Positions 33,897 to 44,742 are shown, numbered from the stretch's first letter. The stretch: 58,013 nucleotides of DNA from Limnohabitans sp. Rim8 (GCF_945869175.1 NZ_CAMBNZ010000007.1:1-58013), one strand, 5' to 3'. Program-made: numbers and translations. The notes: generated by a model from the letters alone, not told the origin.

Positions 33897-34240
33897 TGGC
33901 GACGAAAGCCTATGTGCCTGATGCTGGCGACATTGTTTGGCTGGAGTTTGACCCGCAAGCAGGCCATGAGCAGGCCGGTCATCGGCCGGCTTTGGTGCTC
34001 AGCCCTTCGGCTTACAACACCAAAAAAGGGTTGATGCTTTGCTGCCCCTTGTCCAAACAAGTCAAAGGCTATCCCTTTGAAGTCAAGATTCAAATCAGCG
34101 CAAAACCGGGTGTGGTTCTGTCTGACCAGGTCAAATCATTGGACTGGCGTGTGCGCAAAGCAAAGAAGAAGGGCGCGGTGCCTCAAGAGGTGTTGCAGGA
34201 AGTCAGAGCCAAGATCAAGGCACTGCTTCAGATTCGCTAA
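33896..34240 (+). CDS. mazF: MazF/PemK/ChpB family mRNA interferase toxin
   Basis: The 114-residue protein carries the MazF/PemK pattern: PDAGDIVWLEFDPQAGHEQAGHRPALVLSP at the N-terminus with the catalytic Arg in HRPALVLS, and PGVVLSDQVKSLDWR, whose Ser/Thr-Asp region is also conserved. It would cut mRNA at short motifs when the antitoxin is lost. Full length with no frame damage. It ends one base before the convergent gatB stop, so the module is tucked between the FAH gene and the gat operon with no terminator. Confidence 0.93.
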   Translation: MATKAYVPDAGDIVWLEFDPQAGHEQAGHRPALVLSPSAYNTKKGLMLCCPLSKQVKGYPFEVKIQISAKPGVVLSDQVKSLDWRVRKAKKKGAVPQEVLQEVRAKIKALLQIR

Positions 34241-34241
34241 C

Positions 34242-35693
34242 TCAGCCCAGTTTTTTCATCAACAAGGCATTGACCTGCCCCGGATTGGCCTTGCCCTTGC
34301 TGGCTTTCATGATCGGGCCGACCAGGCCATTCAGCGCCTTGGCATTGCCGGCCTTGAACTCTTCGACGTTCTTGGGGTGGGCGGCCAGCACCTCCTCGAT
34401 GATTTTCTCCAGCTCACCAGTGTCGTTCATCTGTTTGAGGCCTTTGGCTTCGATGATGGCGTCGACTTCACCTTCTTGGTTCCACAGACCTTCAAACACC
34501 TGACGCGCCGCGTTGTTGCTGATGGTGTTGTCGCTGATGCGGCCGATCAGGGTGGCCAGTTGCGCGGCGCTCACTGGCGTTTGCTCGATGGCCATTTCGC
34601 TGGCGTTCAGCCGGCGTGAGACTTCGCCCATGATCCAGTTGCTGGCCAGTTTGGGCTGGCCACAGGCTTGGGCGGTGGCTTCAAAGTAGGTGGCAACGGC
34701 TTTGCTTTGGGTCAACTGGGTGGCGTCGTACTCGGGCAGGGCGTAGTCCTTGACGAAGCGTTCGGCCATCACGCGGGGCAGCTCGGCCATTTCGCTCTTC
34801 ACGCGCTCCACCCAGTCGCGGCCAATCACCAGAGGCGGCAGGTCCGGGTCGGGGAAGTAGCGGTAGTCGGCGGCGTCTTCCTTGGTGCGCATGGCGCGGG
34901 TCTCGCCCGTGTCGGGGTCGAACAGCACGGTGGCTTGCTGGATGGTGTGACCGTCTTCGATCTGGTCGATTTGCCAGCGCACTTCGTAGTCGATGGCTTG
35001 CTGCATGAACTTGAAGCTGTTCAGGTTCTTGATCTCGCGGCGTGTGCCCAGCGCGCCACCGGGTTTGCGCACCGAGACGTTGGCATCACACCGGAAGCTG
35101 CCTTCTTGCATGTTGCCGTCGCAAATGCCGATCCAGGTCACGATTTTATGCAGTTCCTTGGCGTAGGCCACGGCCTCTTCGCTGCTGCGCATGTCGGGCT
35201 GCGTCACGATTTCCAAAAGCGGTGTGCCAGCGCGGTTCAAGTCGATGCCCGACTGACCAATGAAATCCTCGTGCAGCGATTTGCCCGCATCTTCTTCCAG
35301 GTGGGCGCGCTCCAGGCGCACGGTTTTGCGCACCGTCTCTTGGCCCACCTCCAAAAAGAACGACACCTCACCGCCTTGCACCACCGGGATCTCGAACTGG
35401 CTGATCTGGTAGCCCTTGGGCAGGTCGGGGTAGAAGTAGTTTTTGCGCGCAAAGATGCTGCGTTCGGCGATGTGCGCGTTGACGCCTAAGCCAAACTCGA
35501 TGGCCCGTTCGACCGCGCCGATGTTCATCACGGGCAGCGTGCCGGGCAGGGCCATATCCACCGCGCAGGCTTGCGTGTTGGGCTCGGCCCCAAACGCCAC
35601 AGAGGCGCGGCTGAAAATCTTGCTCTTCGTTGAGAGTTGGGCGTGTGTTTCGAAGCCGATCACGACTTCGTAGCCTTGGACAAGTTTGCTCAT
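34242..35693 (-). CDS. gatB: Aspartyl/glutamyl-tRNA(Asn/Gln) amidotransferase subunit B
   Basis: The 483-residue protein has the GatB kinase-like domain ([60 protein letters not shown]) and the C-terminal YqeY-like tail that binds tRNA. It phosphorylates and amidates Glu-tRNA(Gln) or Asp-tRNA(Asn) with GatA and GatC. ATG 35693 is the family start; an ORF upstream to 35978 is antisense noise over gatA. It is the last gene of gatC-gatA-gatB. Confidence 0.98.
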   Translation of the reverse strand: MSKLVQGYEVVIGFETHAQLSTKSKIFSRASVAFGAEPNTQACAVDMALPGTLPVMNIGAVERAIEFGLGVNAHIAERSIFARKNYFYPDLPKGYQISQFEIPVVQGGEVSFFLEVGQETVRKTVRLERAHLEEDAGKSLHEDFIGQSGIDLNRAGTPLLEIVTQPDMRSSEEAVAYAKELHKIVTWIGICDGNMQEGSFRCDANVSVRKPGGALGTRREIKNLNSFKFMQQAIDYEVRWQIDQIEDGHTIQQATVLFDPDTGETRAMRTKEDAADYRYFPDPDLPPLVIGRDWVERVKSEMAELPRVMAERFVKDYALPEYDATQLTQSKAVATYFEATAQACGQPKLASNWIMGEVSRRLNASEMAIEQTPVSAAQLATLIGRISDNTISNNAARQVFEGLWNQEGEVDAIIEAKGLKQMNDTGELEKIIEEVLAAHPKNVEEFKAGNAKALNGLVGPIMKASKGKANPGQVNALLMKKLG

Positions 35694-35698
35694 GGTGT

Positions 35699-37159
35699 TC
35701 AGACTCCTGCCGGTTTTTGCAGGTGGTAATCGGTGGCTTGTTGCAGTCGGTGAGCGGCGTTCAGCAACTGGGCCTCCTGGAAGTAGTTGCCGATCAGCTG
35801 CAGGCCCACGGGCATGCCATGGGCGCCAAAGCCGGCGGGCACGCTCATGCCGGGCAGGCCGGCCAGCGAGGCCGGCAAGGTGAAGATGTCGGCCAGATAG
35901 TCGGCCACCGGGTCGCCCGCGTTCTCGCCAAACTTCCAAGCCACCGAGGGGGCCACGGGCCCGGCGATCACGTCGCATTCCTTGAACGCGTTCTGGAAGT
36001 CGTCTGCGATCATCCGGCGGATTTTTTGCGCTTGCAGGTAATAAGCGTCGTAGTAGCCATGGCTCAACACATAAGCGCCGGTCATGATGCGGCGTTTGAC
36101 TTCGCTGCCAAAGCCTTCTGCGCGGGTTTTTTTGTACATGTCCACCAGGTCTTTGTAGTCCTTGGCGCGGTGGCCGAACTTCACGCCGTCGAAGCGGCTC
36201 AGGTTGGAGCTGGCTTCGGCCGGGGCGATGATGTAGTAAACCGGGATGGACAACTCGGTGCGCGGCAGGCTGATGGGCACCAGTTTGGCGCCCAGCTTTT
36301 CGTATTCGCGCAAAGCGTCATCCACAGCGGCTCGCACATCGGGAGCCAGGCCTTCGCCAAAGAACTCTTTTGGAATGCCAATGCGCAAGACATTTAGCGA
36401 GTTGTTCAGAGATGCCGTGAAGTCTTCGCTGGGCATGTCCAACGAGGTGGCGTCACGGTCCAGGTCGGCGCCGCACATGGCGCTGAGCAAGATCGCACAG
36501 TCCTCGGCGCTGCGGGCCATGGGGCCGGCCTGGTCCAGGCTGGAGGCGTAGGCAATCATGCCGTAGCGCGATGCCCGGCCATAGGTGGGTTTGATGCCGG
36601 TGATGCCGCAAAAGCTGGCGGGCTGACGGATCGAGCCGCCCGTGTCGGTGCCTGTGGCGGCGGGGGCCAAACCAGCGGCCACAGCCGCTGCGCTGCCGCC
36701 AGACGAGCCGCCCGGCACACGGTCTGTGTCCCAAGGGTTTTGCACCGGGCCATAGGCCGAGTTTTCGTTGGCCGAGCCCATGGCGAACTCGTCGCAGTTG
36801 AGCTTGCCCAAAGTGACCATGCCTGCTGTGCGCAGGCGCTGCACCACGGTGGCGTCAAACGGTGAGCGGTAGCCGCTCAGGATCTTGGAGCCTGCGGTGG
36901 TGGCGAAGTCGCGGGTGACGAACACGTCTTTGTGCGCCACAGGCACGCCCTCAAGCGGGCCTGCACTGCCGTTTGCCAGCTTGGCGTCCGAGGCGCGGGC
37001 TTGGGCCAGCGTGACTTCGCTGTCGATGTCCAAAAACGCGTTGTGCGGGTTGCCGCCCATGCGGGCCAAAAAGCGCGTGGCGACTTCAACGGCGCTGACT
37101 TCCTTGGTCTGCAAAAGGGTGGCCAGCGCTTTCACGCTGAGGGTGTGCAATTCACGCAT
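35699..37159 (-). CDS. gatA: Aspartyl/glutamyl-tRNA(Asn/Gln) amidotransferase subunit A
   Basis: The 486-residue amidase-signature protein holds the Ser-cisSer-Lys triad: the lysine in VPVAHKDVF, one serine in [27 protein letters not shown] and the nucleophilic serine at the end of that motif. It makes ammonia from glutamine for GatB. It starts 3 bases after gatC and ends 5 bases before gatB. Confidence 0.98.
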   Translation of the reverse strand: MRELHTLSVKALATLLQTKEVSAVEVATRFLARMGGNPHNAFLDIDSEVTLAQARASDAKLANGSAGPLEGVPVAHKDVFVTRDFATTAGSKILSGYRSPFDATVVQRLRTAGMVTLGKLNCDEFAMGSANENSAYGPVQNPWDTDRVPGGSSGGSAAAVAAGLAPAATGTDTGGSIRQPASFCGITGIKPTYGRASRYGMIAYASSLDQAGPMARSAEDCAILLSAMCGADLDRDATSLDMPSEDFTASLNNSLNVLRIGIPKEFFGEGLAPDVRAAVDDALREYEKLGAKLVPISLPRTELSIPVYYIIAPAEASSNLSRFDGVKFGHRAKDYKDLVDMYKKTRAEGFGSEVKRRIMTGAYVLSHGYYDAYYLQAQKIRRMIADDFQNAFKECDVIAGPVAPSVAWKFGENAGDPVADYLADIFTLPASLAGLPGMSVPAGFGAHGMPVGLQLIGNYFQEAQLLNAAHRLQQATDYHLQKPAGV

Positions 37160-37162
37160 GGC

Positions 37163-37462
37163 TTACTCGATGACTTTGGGAACCAAAAACAGACCGCGCT
37201 CAACGGCGGGGGCGCTGCGCTGGTTCAAATCTCGTTGGTTGGGCTCACTGGCCACATCGGGGCGCAGGCGCAGCGTGATGTCCTGGATGGCGGCCACGGG
37301 GTGGGCCATGGGCACGATGCCGGTGGTGTCCACCGCCTGCATGGCTTGAACCATGCCAAAAAAACCATTGATCTGGGTGAGCATGCGCGCGCTTTCTTCG
37401 GCTTGAAGTTCCAGCCGGGAAAGGTTGGCAATGCGTTCAATATCCTGCGGGGTCAGGGACAT
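37163..37462 (-). CDS. gatC: Aspartyl/glutamyl-tRNA(Asn/Gln) amidotransferase subunit C
   Basis: The 99-residue protein shows the GatC pattern: [18 protein letters not shown] at the N-terminus and the PRxD-like end replaced by [10 protein letters not shown] and FLVPKVIE. GatC wraps around GatA and steadies the complex. It is the first gene of gatCAB and divergent from mreB; the 211-base gap between them must hold both promoters. I see only a TATTAT at 37542-37547 as a possible -10 box, with no good -35. Confidence 0.97.
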   Translation of the reverse strand: MSLTPQDIERIANLSRLELQAEESARMLTQINGFFGMVQAMQAVDTTGIVPMAHPVAAIQDITLRLRPDVASEPNQRDLNQRSAPAVERGLFLVPKVIE

Positions 37463-37673
37463 GGTTTGAAAAGAGTTGTAAGGGGCCGTGTTTTACAGCG
37501 TCAACGGCCTCAAGAGGAGCCTGTTTTGCCGGGGGATCGGGTATTATCCAGTGTTTGATGCCGCCCGCTCTGCTGTCTTTGAGCCCGCCCTGACAACACC
37601 CCTGATTTGATCGCCGCGCCCTCCCCAAATCGCCAACCGCAGGCCTTGGGATGGCGCGACAAAGGACCCCTGA

Positions 37674-38717
<1,044 letters not shown>

Positions 38718-38745
38718 GCCCGGTTGCATCCGGCGCACTCTCTTC

Positions 38746-39678
38746 ATGGCTCTGGATACCCTGGAACGCAGTGCCCCGCCGATTTTTCGGCAGGGCTTGT
38801 CAGCGTCTGCCAAGCTGGTGTTGCTTTCCTTGCTGTCCATTTTGCTGATGGCCTCTGACCACCGTTTCCAGATTTCTCAACCGTTGCGGTCGGGCATTGC
38901 CGTGGTGCTCTCGCCCTTGCAATGGTTGTCACTTCAGCCTGGGCGCGCTTTCAGTGGCTTGGGTTCGTATTTCAGCGATCTGGGAAAAGCCCAAGACGCT
39001 GCCCAAAATTTTCAGACCCGCACCATGGCCCAAGCCCAAAGGCTGCAGCAGGTGGAGCAACTGGCGCAGGAAAACGCCCAATTGCGAGAACTGCTTGATT
39101 TGCGTGCGCAGTTCGCTGGCCCGACCAAGGCGGTCGAAGTTTTGTACGACACCGCCGACCCTTACACCGACCGCTTGGTGGTGGACCGTGGCTTGGTGGC
39201 GGGCCTGGTGCAAGGGGCCGCCGTGATCGATGTGGGCGGCGTCGTTGGGCAAGTGACGCGGGTCTATCCTTTGGTCAGTGAGGTCACCTTGCTGACCGAC
39301 CGCAGCCAGAGCATTCCCGTGTTGAACGCCCGAACGGGCACCCGCCATGTGGCGATTGGCGACCCCAACACCCAAGGCGGTGCCCTGGAGTTGAAATTTG
39401 TGCCCTCGGGCACCGACATCAAACCCGGCGATTTGCTCACCACCAGTGGCATCGACGGGGTTTACCCCCCTGGCTTGCATGTGGGCTTGGTGAGCCACAT
39501 CGACCGCCGGGTCGATTCCTCTTTTGCGCGGGTGTATGCCACCCCGACCGCCAAGCCCCGTGGCCGACATTTGCTGGTGCTGATGCCGGTCAAGGACTGG
39601 CCAACGGTCCCGGTGGCCCCGCCCGAACCAAAGCTCAAAGGCAAAGGCCGAACCACGGCGGCAGGAGTCTCGCCATGA
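38746..39678 (+). CDS. mreC: Rod-shape-determining protein MreC
   Basis: The 310-residue protein has one N-terminal membrane helix (about residues 25-60), a coiled coil (QTRTMAQAQRLQQVEQLAQENAQLRELLDLR) and the periplasmic beta-domain (VDRGLVAGLVQGAAVIDVGGVVGQVTRVYP, LTDRSQSIPVLNARTGTRHVAIG). It links MreB, MreD and PBP2. Its stop overlaps the mreD start by ATGA at 39675-39678. Confidence 0.98.
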   Translation: MALDTLERSAPPIFRQGLSASAKLVLLSLLSILLMASDHRFQISQPLRSGIAVVLSPLQWLSLQPGRAFSGLGSYFSDLGKAQDAAQNFQTRTMAQAQRLQQVEQLAQENAQLRELLDLRAQFAGPTKAVEVLYDTADPYTDRLVVDRGLVAGLVQGAAVIDVGGVVGQVTRVYPLVSEVTLLTDRSQSIPVLNARTGTRHVAIGDPNTQGGALELKFVPSGTDIKPGDLLTTSGIDGVYPPGLHVGLVSHIDRRVDSSFARVYATPTAKPRGRHLLVLMPVKDWPTVPVAPPEPKLKGKGRTTAAGVSP

Positions 39679-40196
39679 TCATGCCTGCAGGCCGTCCGCT
39701 CTTGCTGCCGGCCAACCCCCGGTTCATCGCGTTCACAGTGGTTTTGGGCTTGCTGCTGAACATGTTGCTGGGCCTGACGGGGTGGCACTTTTTGCCCGAT
39801 GTGCTGGCCATCGTGGTGGTGTTTTGGAATGTGTATCAGCCGCGCCGTGTGGGCTTGGTTTTGGCCTTTTTGCTGGGGTTGGCGCTGGACGTGCACGAAT
39901 CGGCCTTGCTTGGGCAAAACGCTTTGTCTTACGTGGTGCTCAGCAGCATCGCCTTGGCGGTTCAGCGGCGTTTGCTGTGGTTTCCGCTGCGCGAGCAAGC
40001 CCTGCAGATCGTGCCTTTGTTTGTGGTAGCGGCTTTGGTGGAATGGGTCACGCGTTTGATCGTGCAGGACGCATGGCCGCATTGGAGCCAGTTGTTTGCA
40101 CCCTTTATGCAAGCGGCTTTGTGGCCCTTGGTGGGGGCTTTGTTGCTCGCACCTCAGCGGCGGGCTTTTGACCCTGACAACATCCGGCCCCTTTGA
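39675..40196 (+). CDS. mreD: Rod-shape-determining protein MreD
   Basis: The 173-residue protein has five or six transmembrane helices and the family features WHFLPDVLAIVVVFWNVYQPRRVGL and LLGLALDVHESALLGQNALSYV. AGGAG upstream of the overlapping ATG is the ribosome site. It is part of the elongasome core at the inner membrane and is probably translated together with mreC. Confidence 0.97.
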   Translation: MIMPAGRPLLLPANPRFIAFTVVLGLLLNMLLGLTGWHFLPDVLAIVVVFWNVYQPRRVGLVLAFLLGLALDVHESALLGQNALSYVVLSSIALAVQRRLLWFPLREQALQIVPLFVVAALVEWVTRLIVQDAWPHWSQLFAPFMQAALWPLVGALLLAPQRRAFDPDNIRPL

Positions 40197-40198
40197 AC

Positions 40199-42172
40199 AT
40201 GTCGCTGTGGCTGCCTTCCCTTGCCGAGTTGCGCGACAGCCAGGCCGAGCTGCACCGGTTTCGTGGGCGGGTGGCCGTCATGCAAATCGTGGTGCTGGTG
40301 TGTTTTTTGTTGTTGGTGGCGCGCCTGTCGTATTTGCAGATCGTGCGACACGACGACTTGCTGGAGCAAGCGGAAAACAACCGCACGGCGGTGATCCCTA
40401 CCGTGCCGCCTCGCGGCAACATCCTGGACCGCAATGGGGTGGTGTTGGCCAGCAATTACTCGGCCTACACGCTGGAAATCACGCCCTCTCGCGTCACCGA
40501 CCTGGAAGCCACCATTGACGCTTTGGCCGAGGTGGTGGAGATCCAGGGCAAAGACCGCCGCCGCTTCAAGCGCTTGCGCGAGGATTCGCGCAGTTTCGAT
40601 TCCTTGCCCATCCGCACCCGCTTGAGCGACGAAGAGGTGGCCAAGTTCAGTGCCCAGCGTTACCGGTTCCCGGGCGTTGAAATCAAGGCCCGGCTGTTCC
40701 GGCAATACCCTTACGGCGAACTGGCCAGCCATGTGGTGGGCTACATCGGCCGCATCAACGTCAAAGAAAAAGAGCGGATCGAAGAAGAAGACGATGCGGG
40801 CAACTACCGGGGCACCGAATACATTGGCAAGCTGGGGGTGGAGCAGCGTTACGAGCGTGAATTGCACGGCATCACCGGGGTGAACCGGGTGGAGACCTCG
40901 GCGGGCGGGCGGGCCACGCGCAGCCTGTCCAGCGACTTGGCTACACCGGGGCAAAACGTGGTGCTGTCCATCGACATCCAGTTGCAAAAAATGGTGGAAG
41001 AGATGTTTGGCTCTCGCCGTGGCGCGCTGGTCGCCTTGGACCCGAGCACCGGGGAGGTGCTGGCTTTTGTCAGCAAACCCACTTTTGACCCCAACTTGTT
41101 CGTGGACGGCATCGACGTCGAGAACTGGCAAATGCTCAACGAGTCGATCGACAAGCCCTTGCTCAACCGGGCTTTGCGGGGCACCTACCCGCCGGGCTCG
41201 ACCTACAAGCCTTTCATGGCCATGGCGGCTTTGTCGACGGGCAAGCGCAGTGCCAGCACCATCATCAATGACGCGGGTTCATGGACTTACGGCGGTCACA
41301 CCTTTCGCAGCCATGGCGACGGTGGCCTGGGCCCTGTGGACATGGTTCGATCCATCGTGTTGTCGAGCAATGTGTATTACTACTCGCTGGCCAACGACAT
41401 GGGGGTGGACGCGATCCATGACTTCATGAAGCCGCTCGGTTTTGGCCAGATGACGGGCATTGATTTGCCTGGCGAAGTGCGCGGCATCTTGCCCAGCACC
41501 GAATGGAAGCGCAACTATTACAAAAAGCCCGAGCAAAAGAAATGGTACGGCGGTGAGACCATTTCTTTGGGCATTGGCCAGGGTTACAACACTTTCACCA
41601 TGCTCCAGTTGGCCTCGGCCACGGCCACGCTGGCCAATGGGGGGGTACAGTTCAAACCCCGCGTGGTGTTGGCCACGCAAGACGCCTTGACCCATGCGCA
41701 AACCCAAGTGAACGCCGCAGAACCTGTGGACCTGGGCTTCAAGCCCGAGCATCTGGAGGTGGTCCGCAACGGCTTGGTGGGCGTGGTCACCTCTGGCACT
41801 TCGGCCCGTGTCTTTGCAGGCGCTGGCTACACCAGCGCCGGGAAAACCGGCACAGCCCAAGCCGTGACCATTGGGCAAAAGGACAAGTACAACGCCGCCA
41901 ATTTGTCGGAGTACCAGCGTGACCATGCCTTGTACATGGCGTATGCCCCGGCAGACAAACCCAAAATCGCGGTGGCCGTGGTGGTGGAAAACGCGGGTTT
42001 TGGTGCGGCTTCAGCCGCCCCCATCGCACGGCGGGTGTTTGACTACTGGTTGCTGGGGCAATACCCGAGCGAAGAAGACATGGCCGCTACCCAAAAAGGC
42101 CAGACCGCCAGCCCGATTGGCAAGCCACGCACCAAACAAGAGGTGCCGATAGAAGCGCGAAAACCCAATTGA
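40199..42172 (+). CDS. mrdA: Penicillin-binding protein 2, peptidoglycan transpeptidase
   Basis: The 657-residue protein has one N-terminal helix (about residues 27-45), the PBP dimerisation domain with PPRGNILDRNG, and the transpeptidase domain. The active-site motifs are complete: STYK at S334-K337, SSN at S389-N391 and KTG at 549-551. It cross-links side-wall peptidoglycan during elongation. The start lies 2 bases after the mreD stop. rodA, which often follows mrdA, is not here; an unrelated VOC gene lies downstream on the other strand. Confidence 0.98.
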   Translation: MSLWLPSLAELRDSQAELHRFRGRVAVMQIVVLVCFLLLVARLSYLQIVRHDDLLEQAENNRTAVIPTVPPRGNILDRNGVVLASNYSAYTLEITPSRVTDLEATIDALAEVVEIQGKDRRRFKRLREDSRSFDSLPIRTRLSDEEVAKFSAQRYRFPGVEIKARLFRQYPYGELASHVVGYIGRINVKEKERIEEEDDAGNYRGTEYIGKLGVEQRYERELHGITGVNRVETSAGGRATRSLSSDLATPGQNVVLSIDIQLQKMVEEMFGSRRGALVALDPSTGEVLAFVSKPTFDPNLFVDGIDVENWQMLNESIDKPLLNRALRGTYPPGSTYKPFMAMAALSTGKRSASTIINDAGSWTYGGHTFRSHGDGGLGPVDMVRSIVLSSNVYYYSLANDMGVDAIHDFMKPLGFGQMTGIDLPGEVRGILPSTEWKRNYYKKPEQKKWYGGETISLGIGQGYNTFTMLQLASATATLANGGVQFKPRVVLATQDALTHAQTQVNAAEPVDLGFKPEHLEVVRNGLVGVVTSGTSARVFAGAGYTSAGKTGTAQAVTIGQKDKYNAANLSEYQRDHALYMAYAPADKPKIAVAVVVENAGFGAASAAPIARRVFDYWLLGQYPSEEDMAATQKGQTASPIGKPRTKQEVPIEARKPN

Positions 42173-42231
42173 AAGCACACGCTCAGCAGGCAGCAGGAGG
42201 GCGGCTTGAGAACAGGTGAGCGTCGTACCCG

Positions 42232-42645
42232 TCAGCTCGCGTAAACCGTGCTCAAGTCAGCAAAGCCTTTGACTTCAATCGGGTTGCCAAACGGGTCCAT
42301 GAAGAACATGGTCCACTGCTCGCCCGGTTGACCTGCAAAGCGCAGGTGAGGTGAGACGACAAATGGCATATTGGCCGATTGCAGACGGTCGGCCAAGGCT
42401 TGCCAATCGCTCTTTTGCATGACCAGGCCGAAGTGCGGCATCGGCACCAGGTGGTCACCCACATGGCCCGTCAGGGTTGTTTTGAACGGCTCGCCCAAAT
42501 GCAAAGAGATCTGGTGCGAGAAAAAGTCAAAGTCCACCCAAGTGTCGGTGGATCGGCCTTCCTGGCAACCAAGGACGCCGCCGTAAAAGCGACGGGCTTC
42601 GTTCAGGTCGGTGACATGAAAAGCGAAATGAAAAAGGCTGTGCAT
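42232..42645 (-). CDS. VOC-family protein, glyoxalase-like
   Basis: The 137-residue protein has two VOC modules (LFHFAFHVTDLNEARRFYGGVLG and PHFGLVMQKSDWQALADRL), ending MFFMDPFGNPIEVKGF. The metal-ligand positions are H9 in the first strand, H88-like in PHFGLV and E in NPIEVKG. Such proteins act as lyases, thiol transferases or dioxygenases, so the activity cannot be assigned. An ATG 12 bases upstream (42657), with AGG before it, is an alternative start. Confidence 0.78.
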   Translation of the reverse strand: MHSLFHFAFHVTDLNEARRFYGGVLGCQEGRSTDTWVDFDFFSHQISLHLGEPFKTTLTGHVGDHLVPMPHFGLVMQKSDWQALADRLQSANMPFVVSPHLRFAGQPGEQWTMFFMDPFGNPIEVKGFADLSTVYAS

Positions 42646-42730
42646 GTCACAAAGCATATCAGCCTGTGCACCGCTGGAGTGGTCGCAAGAGCCCGAACGC
42701 AACCCGCACGAACGCCAAGGTAGGCGGCGT

Positions 42731-43105
42731 TCAAGTCAGTGAAGGGTCTGTGGCCATGGTGTCAAACCTCTTGAAGTATTGCTTGGCCATGGCCACCAGT
42801 TGTGCGTCAGACGGGTGATCGCTGGTGATGCTGTCGACAACGGCCTTGGCAATGCCTTGTTGGTGGCTTGTGCACCAGTCTCGGAACGCATGGCGTGCTA
42901 AGCCCGGACCCGTCAGCAACACTTCTCGCGTCCCGGTTAAAGCCGCGGCCACATCGGCATAAAAGGCAGCGGTGTCACTGGCCTTGCCTTGGTGTTTGTG
43001 AAGGCTGCGCGATCGGATGCGCTGGGCTTCAACGTGTTCACGGTCGAACATGACGACATGGGCCTCTTGGTGGTCCATCCAGACCACGGCGTGAAAAGTG
43101 CTCAT
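42731..43105 (-). CDS. Release-factor-like 'translational machinery' family protein
   Basis: The 124-residue protein resembles the small bacterial family that shares the eRF1/pelota domain 3 type fold (FHAVVWMDHQEAHVVMFDRE at the start and ALTGTREVLLTGPGLARHAFRDW in the middle). It has no signal peptide and no catalytic motif that I recognise. AGGA 6 bases before ATG 43105 sets the start. It lies 23 bases from a DksA-like gene on the same strand, perhaps a stress-linked pair. Function uncertain. Confidence 0.7.
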   Translation of the reverse strand: MSTFHAVVWMDHQEAHVVMFDREHVEAQRIRSRSLHKHQGKASDTAAFYADVAAALTGTREVLLTGPGLARHAFRDWCTSHQQGIAKAVVDSITSDHPSDAQLVAMAKQYFKRFDTMATDPSLT

Positions 43106-43127
43106 CAACAATCCTGGAGTGAAAAAA

Positions 43128-43499
43128 TCAGCGGCGCTGTTCGGCCAGGGTCTGGCAATCGATGCAGCGTTTGGCAGTGGGGTAAGCGATCAGGCGTGCA
43201 GGCGGGATGGGGGCGTCGCAGTCGGTGCACTTGCCATAGTGGCCTGATTGAATGCGCTCCAATGCGGCTTCGATGTCACCCAGCTGCGCCGTTTCGTGTT
43301 CGTTCATGGCAAACTCGTCGTTGCGCTCGGAAAGGGCTTGTGCCCGATCATCCAAACTGCGCACATCGTGCTCGGCGGCCATGTCTGCGCGCGAGACCTT
43401 ACCGCCGCGCTCTTGGGCGATGCGCTGCAAAAGATGAGCACGCTCATGCAAGAGGCGCTCGCGGTAAAGAGAGGGTGTGGGGGCGTGGGATGAAGTCAT
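43128..43499 (-). CDS. TraR/DksA family zinc-finger protein
   Basis: The 123-residue protein has an N-terminal coiled-coil hairpin (about residues 10-80) and a zinc finger with C91, C94, C112 and C115 (CTDC, CIDC). Members bind the secondary channel of RNA polymerase. The tip region reads DDRAQALSERND. The classical DksA tip Asp pair is not clearly in place, so this may be a DksA2- or YbiI-like paralogue instead of true DksA. Confidence 0.85.
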   Translation of the reverse strand: MTSSHAPTPSLYRERLLHERAHLLQRIAQERGGKVSRADMAAEHDVRSLDDRAQALSERNDEFAMNEHETAQLGDIEAALERIQSGHYGKCTDCDAPIPPARLIAYPTAKRCIDCQTLAEQRR

Positions 43500-43614
43500 G
43501 GCCCCATCCTAGGCGTCGTGGGCGATGTGGTGTTGATGTAGGTCAACACCACCCGCCGCATGGCCGCAACCACAGGCGGGCGACGGTGCGGCTCAAGTGC
43601 TCAAGCGCACAGAT

Positions 43615-44265
43615 TCAGGTTTTGGCTTTCATGCGCGACATCATCAATTCCATGTTGGCTTTGCGGTCGGCATTGATCTTTTGCATGTGCGGACGCTCAC
43701 CCATCATCTTGAGGTAATCGCGGGCGGGCAGATCGGCCAAAAAGTCTTTGCCGTAAATGACTTTGGTCGCGCCGGAGATCAAAGGCAGGTGGGTCACTGC
43801 CGCACAGTCGGCCAGCGTCAGGCTGTCGCCCGCCACAAAGGGCGAAAACTTGACCAGCTTGGCAAACGCGGCGACGTTCTTTTCGAGTTGTGCGCCGACT
43901 TTCTCTTTTACTGAATCGCTCACCTTGCCGCCGAAAAACGCTTCGGGGTACAGGTTGCGCGCGACCAATTCCAGGTGCAGGTCCAAAAACAGCGCCAATT
44001 CACGCACTTTGGCTGCGGCAAACGGGTTGGCGGGCAGCAAGGGGTTTTGTGGGTACTTTTGCTCGACGTACTCCAGCATCACGGCCGATTCGCACATGAC
44101 ACCATCGGGTGTCTTGAGGTAAGGGACTTTGCCCAAGGGGCTGGCGGCGGCATCGGTCGCACCCACCCAGGCCAGCTCCTCTTCAAAAGGCACGCCTTTT
44201 TCAAGCAGGGCCAGTTTGACTTTGTTGTGGTAATTGCTGGCTGCAAAGCCGCAGAGTGTGAGCAT
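43615..44265 (-). CDS. Glutathione S-transferase family protein
   Basis: The 216-residue protein has a thioredoxin-fold N-terminal domain (LTLCGFAASNYHNKVKLALLEKG, then GKVPYLKTPDGVMCESAVMLEYVE, the glutathione-binding ES motif) and an all-helical C-terminal domain. It conjugates or reduces electrophiles with glutathione in the cytoplasm. GGAGA 6 bases before ATG 44265 fixes the start. It diverges from the first copper-responsive gene, with a 102-base gap. Confidence 0.9.
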   Translation of the reverse strand: MLTLCGFAASNYHNKVKLALLEKGVPFEEELAWVGATDAAASPLGKVPYLKTPDGVMCESAVMLEYVEQKYPQNPLLPANPFAAAKVRELALFLDLHLELVARNLYPEAFFGGKVSDSVKEKVGAQLEKNVAAFAKLVKFSPFVAGDSLTLADCAAVTHLPLISGATKVIYGKDFLADLPARDYLKMMGERPHMQKINADRKANMELMMSRMKAKT

Positions 44266-44367
44266 GGGGTGTCTCCAAGGGTGTTGGTCGTGGCGAAAGC
44301 TTAGCAACAGGCGGTGCGGATGGGGGTCACCCAGATGACGGTGGCCGGGTCATGGGATAATTTGGTC

Positions 44368-44742
44368 ATGTCCAGCCTGCAAACCCTGCGCAATGCGCAC
44401 CTCATCACCCGCTTCGTGCTGGTGTGGTTTGTTTTGTTCATCGGGGTGGCGGTGGCCTCGCCTTGGGTCAAACCTGAAGCCGTGCAGCTGGTTTGCAGCG
44501 CCATGGGCGGCGTGAAACTGGTGCAAGCGGACGCTGCAGGTTCTGATGTGGTCGGTGTGGCACATACCGCGCTGGACTGCCCCGCCTGCCTGCCCCTGAT
44601 CGCGTCCCCTGTGGCCGACAGGTTGGCACCTTTGCCAGCGGGCAGCTTGTCTCATGTTTTGCAGCCCTTGCCAGCCGCTCGGCTGGCCAGTTTGCTGGGT
44701 CAGCCCTGGCAGGCCCGCGCACCCCCCATCTTTTTCGCCTGA
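44368..44742 (+). CDS. DUF2946 protein, CruR-type copper-sensing upstream ORF (copy 1)
   Basis: The 124-residue protein has an N-terminal hydrophobic segment (FVLVWFVLFIGVAVASP, about residues 16-32), a CXXC motif in DCPACLP and the sequence RAPP eight residues from the end (44716-44727). In Bordetella pertussis the DUF2946 protein CruR is a regulatory upstream ORF. Nascent peptide arrest at a C-terminal RAPP is relieved when copper binds CXXC, letting Rho stop transcription before the downstream genes. Here the next gene, 134 bases on, is a PCu(A)C copper chaperone, as that model predicts. ATG 44368 has no clear ribosome site, and a GATAAT 6 bases upstream could be a -10 box, so the mRNA may be leaderless. 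Confidence 0.85.
   Translation: MSSLQTLRNAHLITRFVLVWFVLFIGVAVASPWVKPEAVQLVCSAMGGVKLVQADAAGSDVVGVAHTALDCPACLPLIASPVADRLAPLPAGSLSHVLQPLPAARLASLLGQPWQARAPPIFFA

Noticed and set aside
34242-35978. A 578-residue gatB with a long N-terminal extension
   Set aside because: The extra 95 residues are antisense to gatA and low in complexity; GatB proteins start at MSKL-like sequence, here ATG 35693.
44314-44367. Longer start for DUF2946 copy 1 at 44314 or 44337
   Set aside because: The family N-terminus begins shortly before the hydrophobic segment, which fits ATG 44368. The upstream codons show no family similarity.
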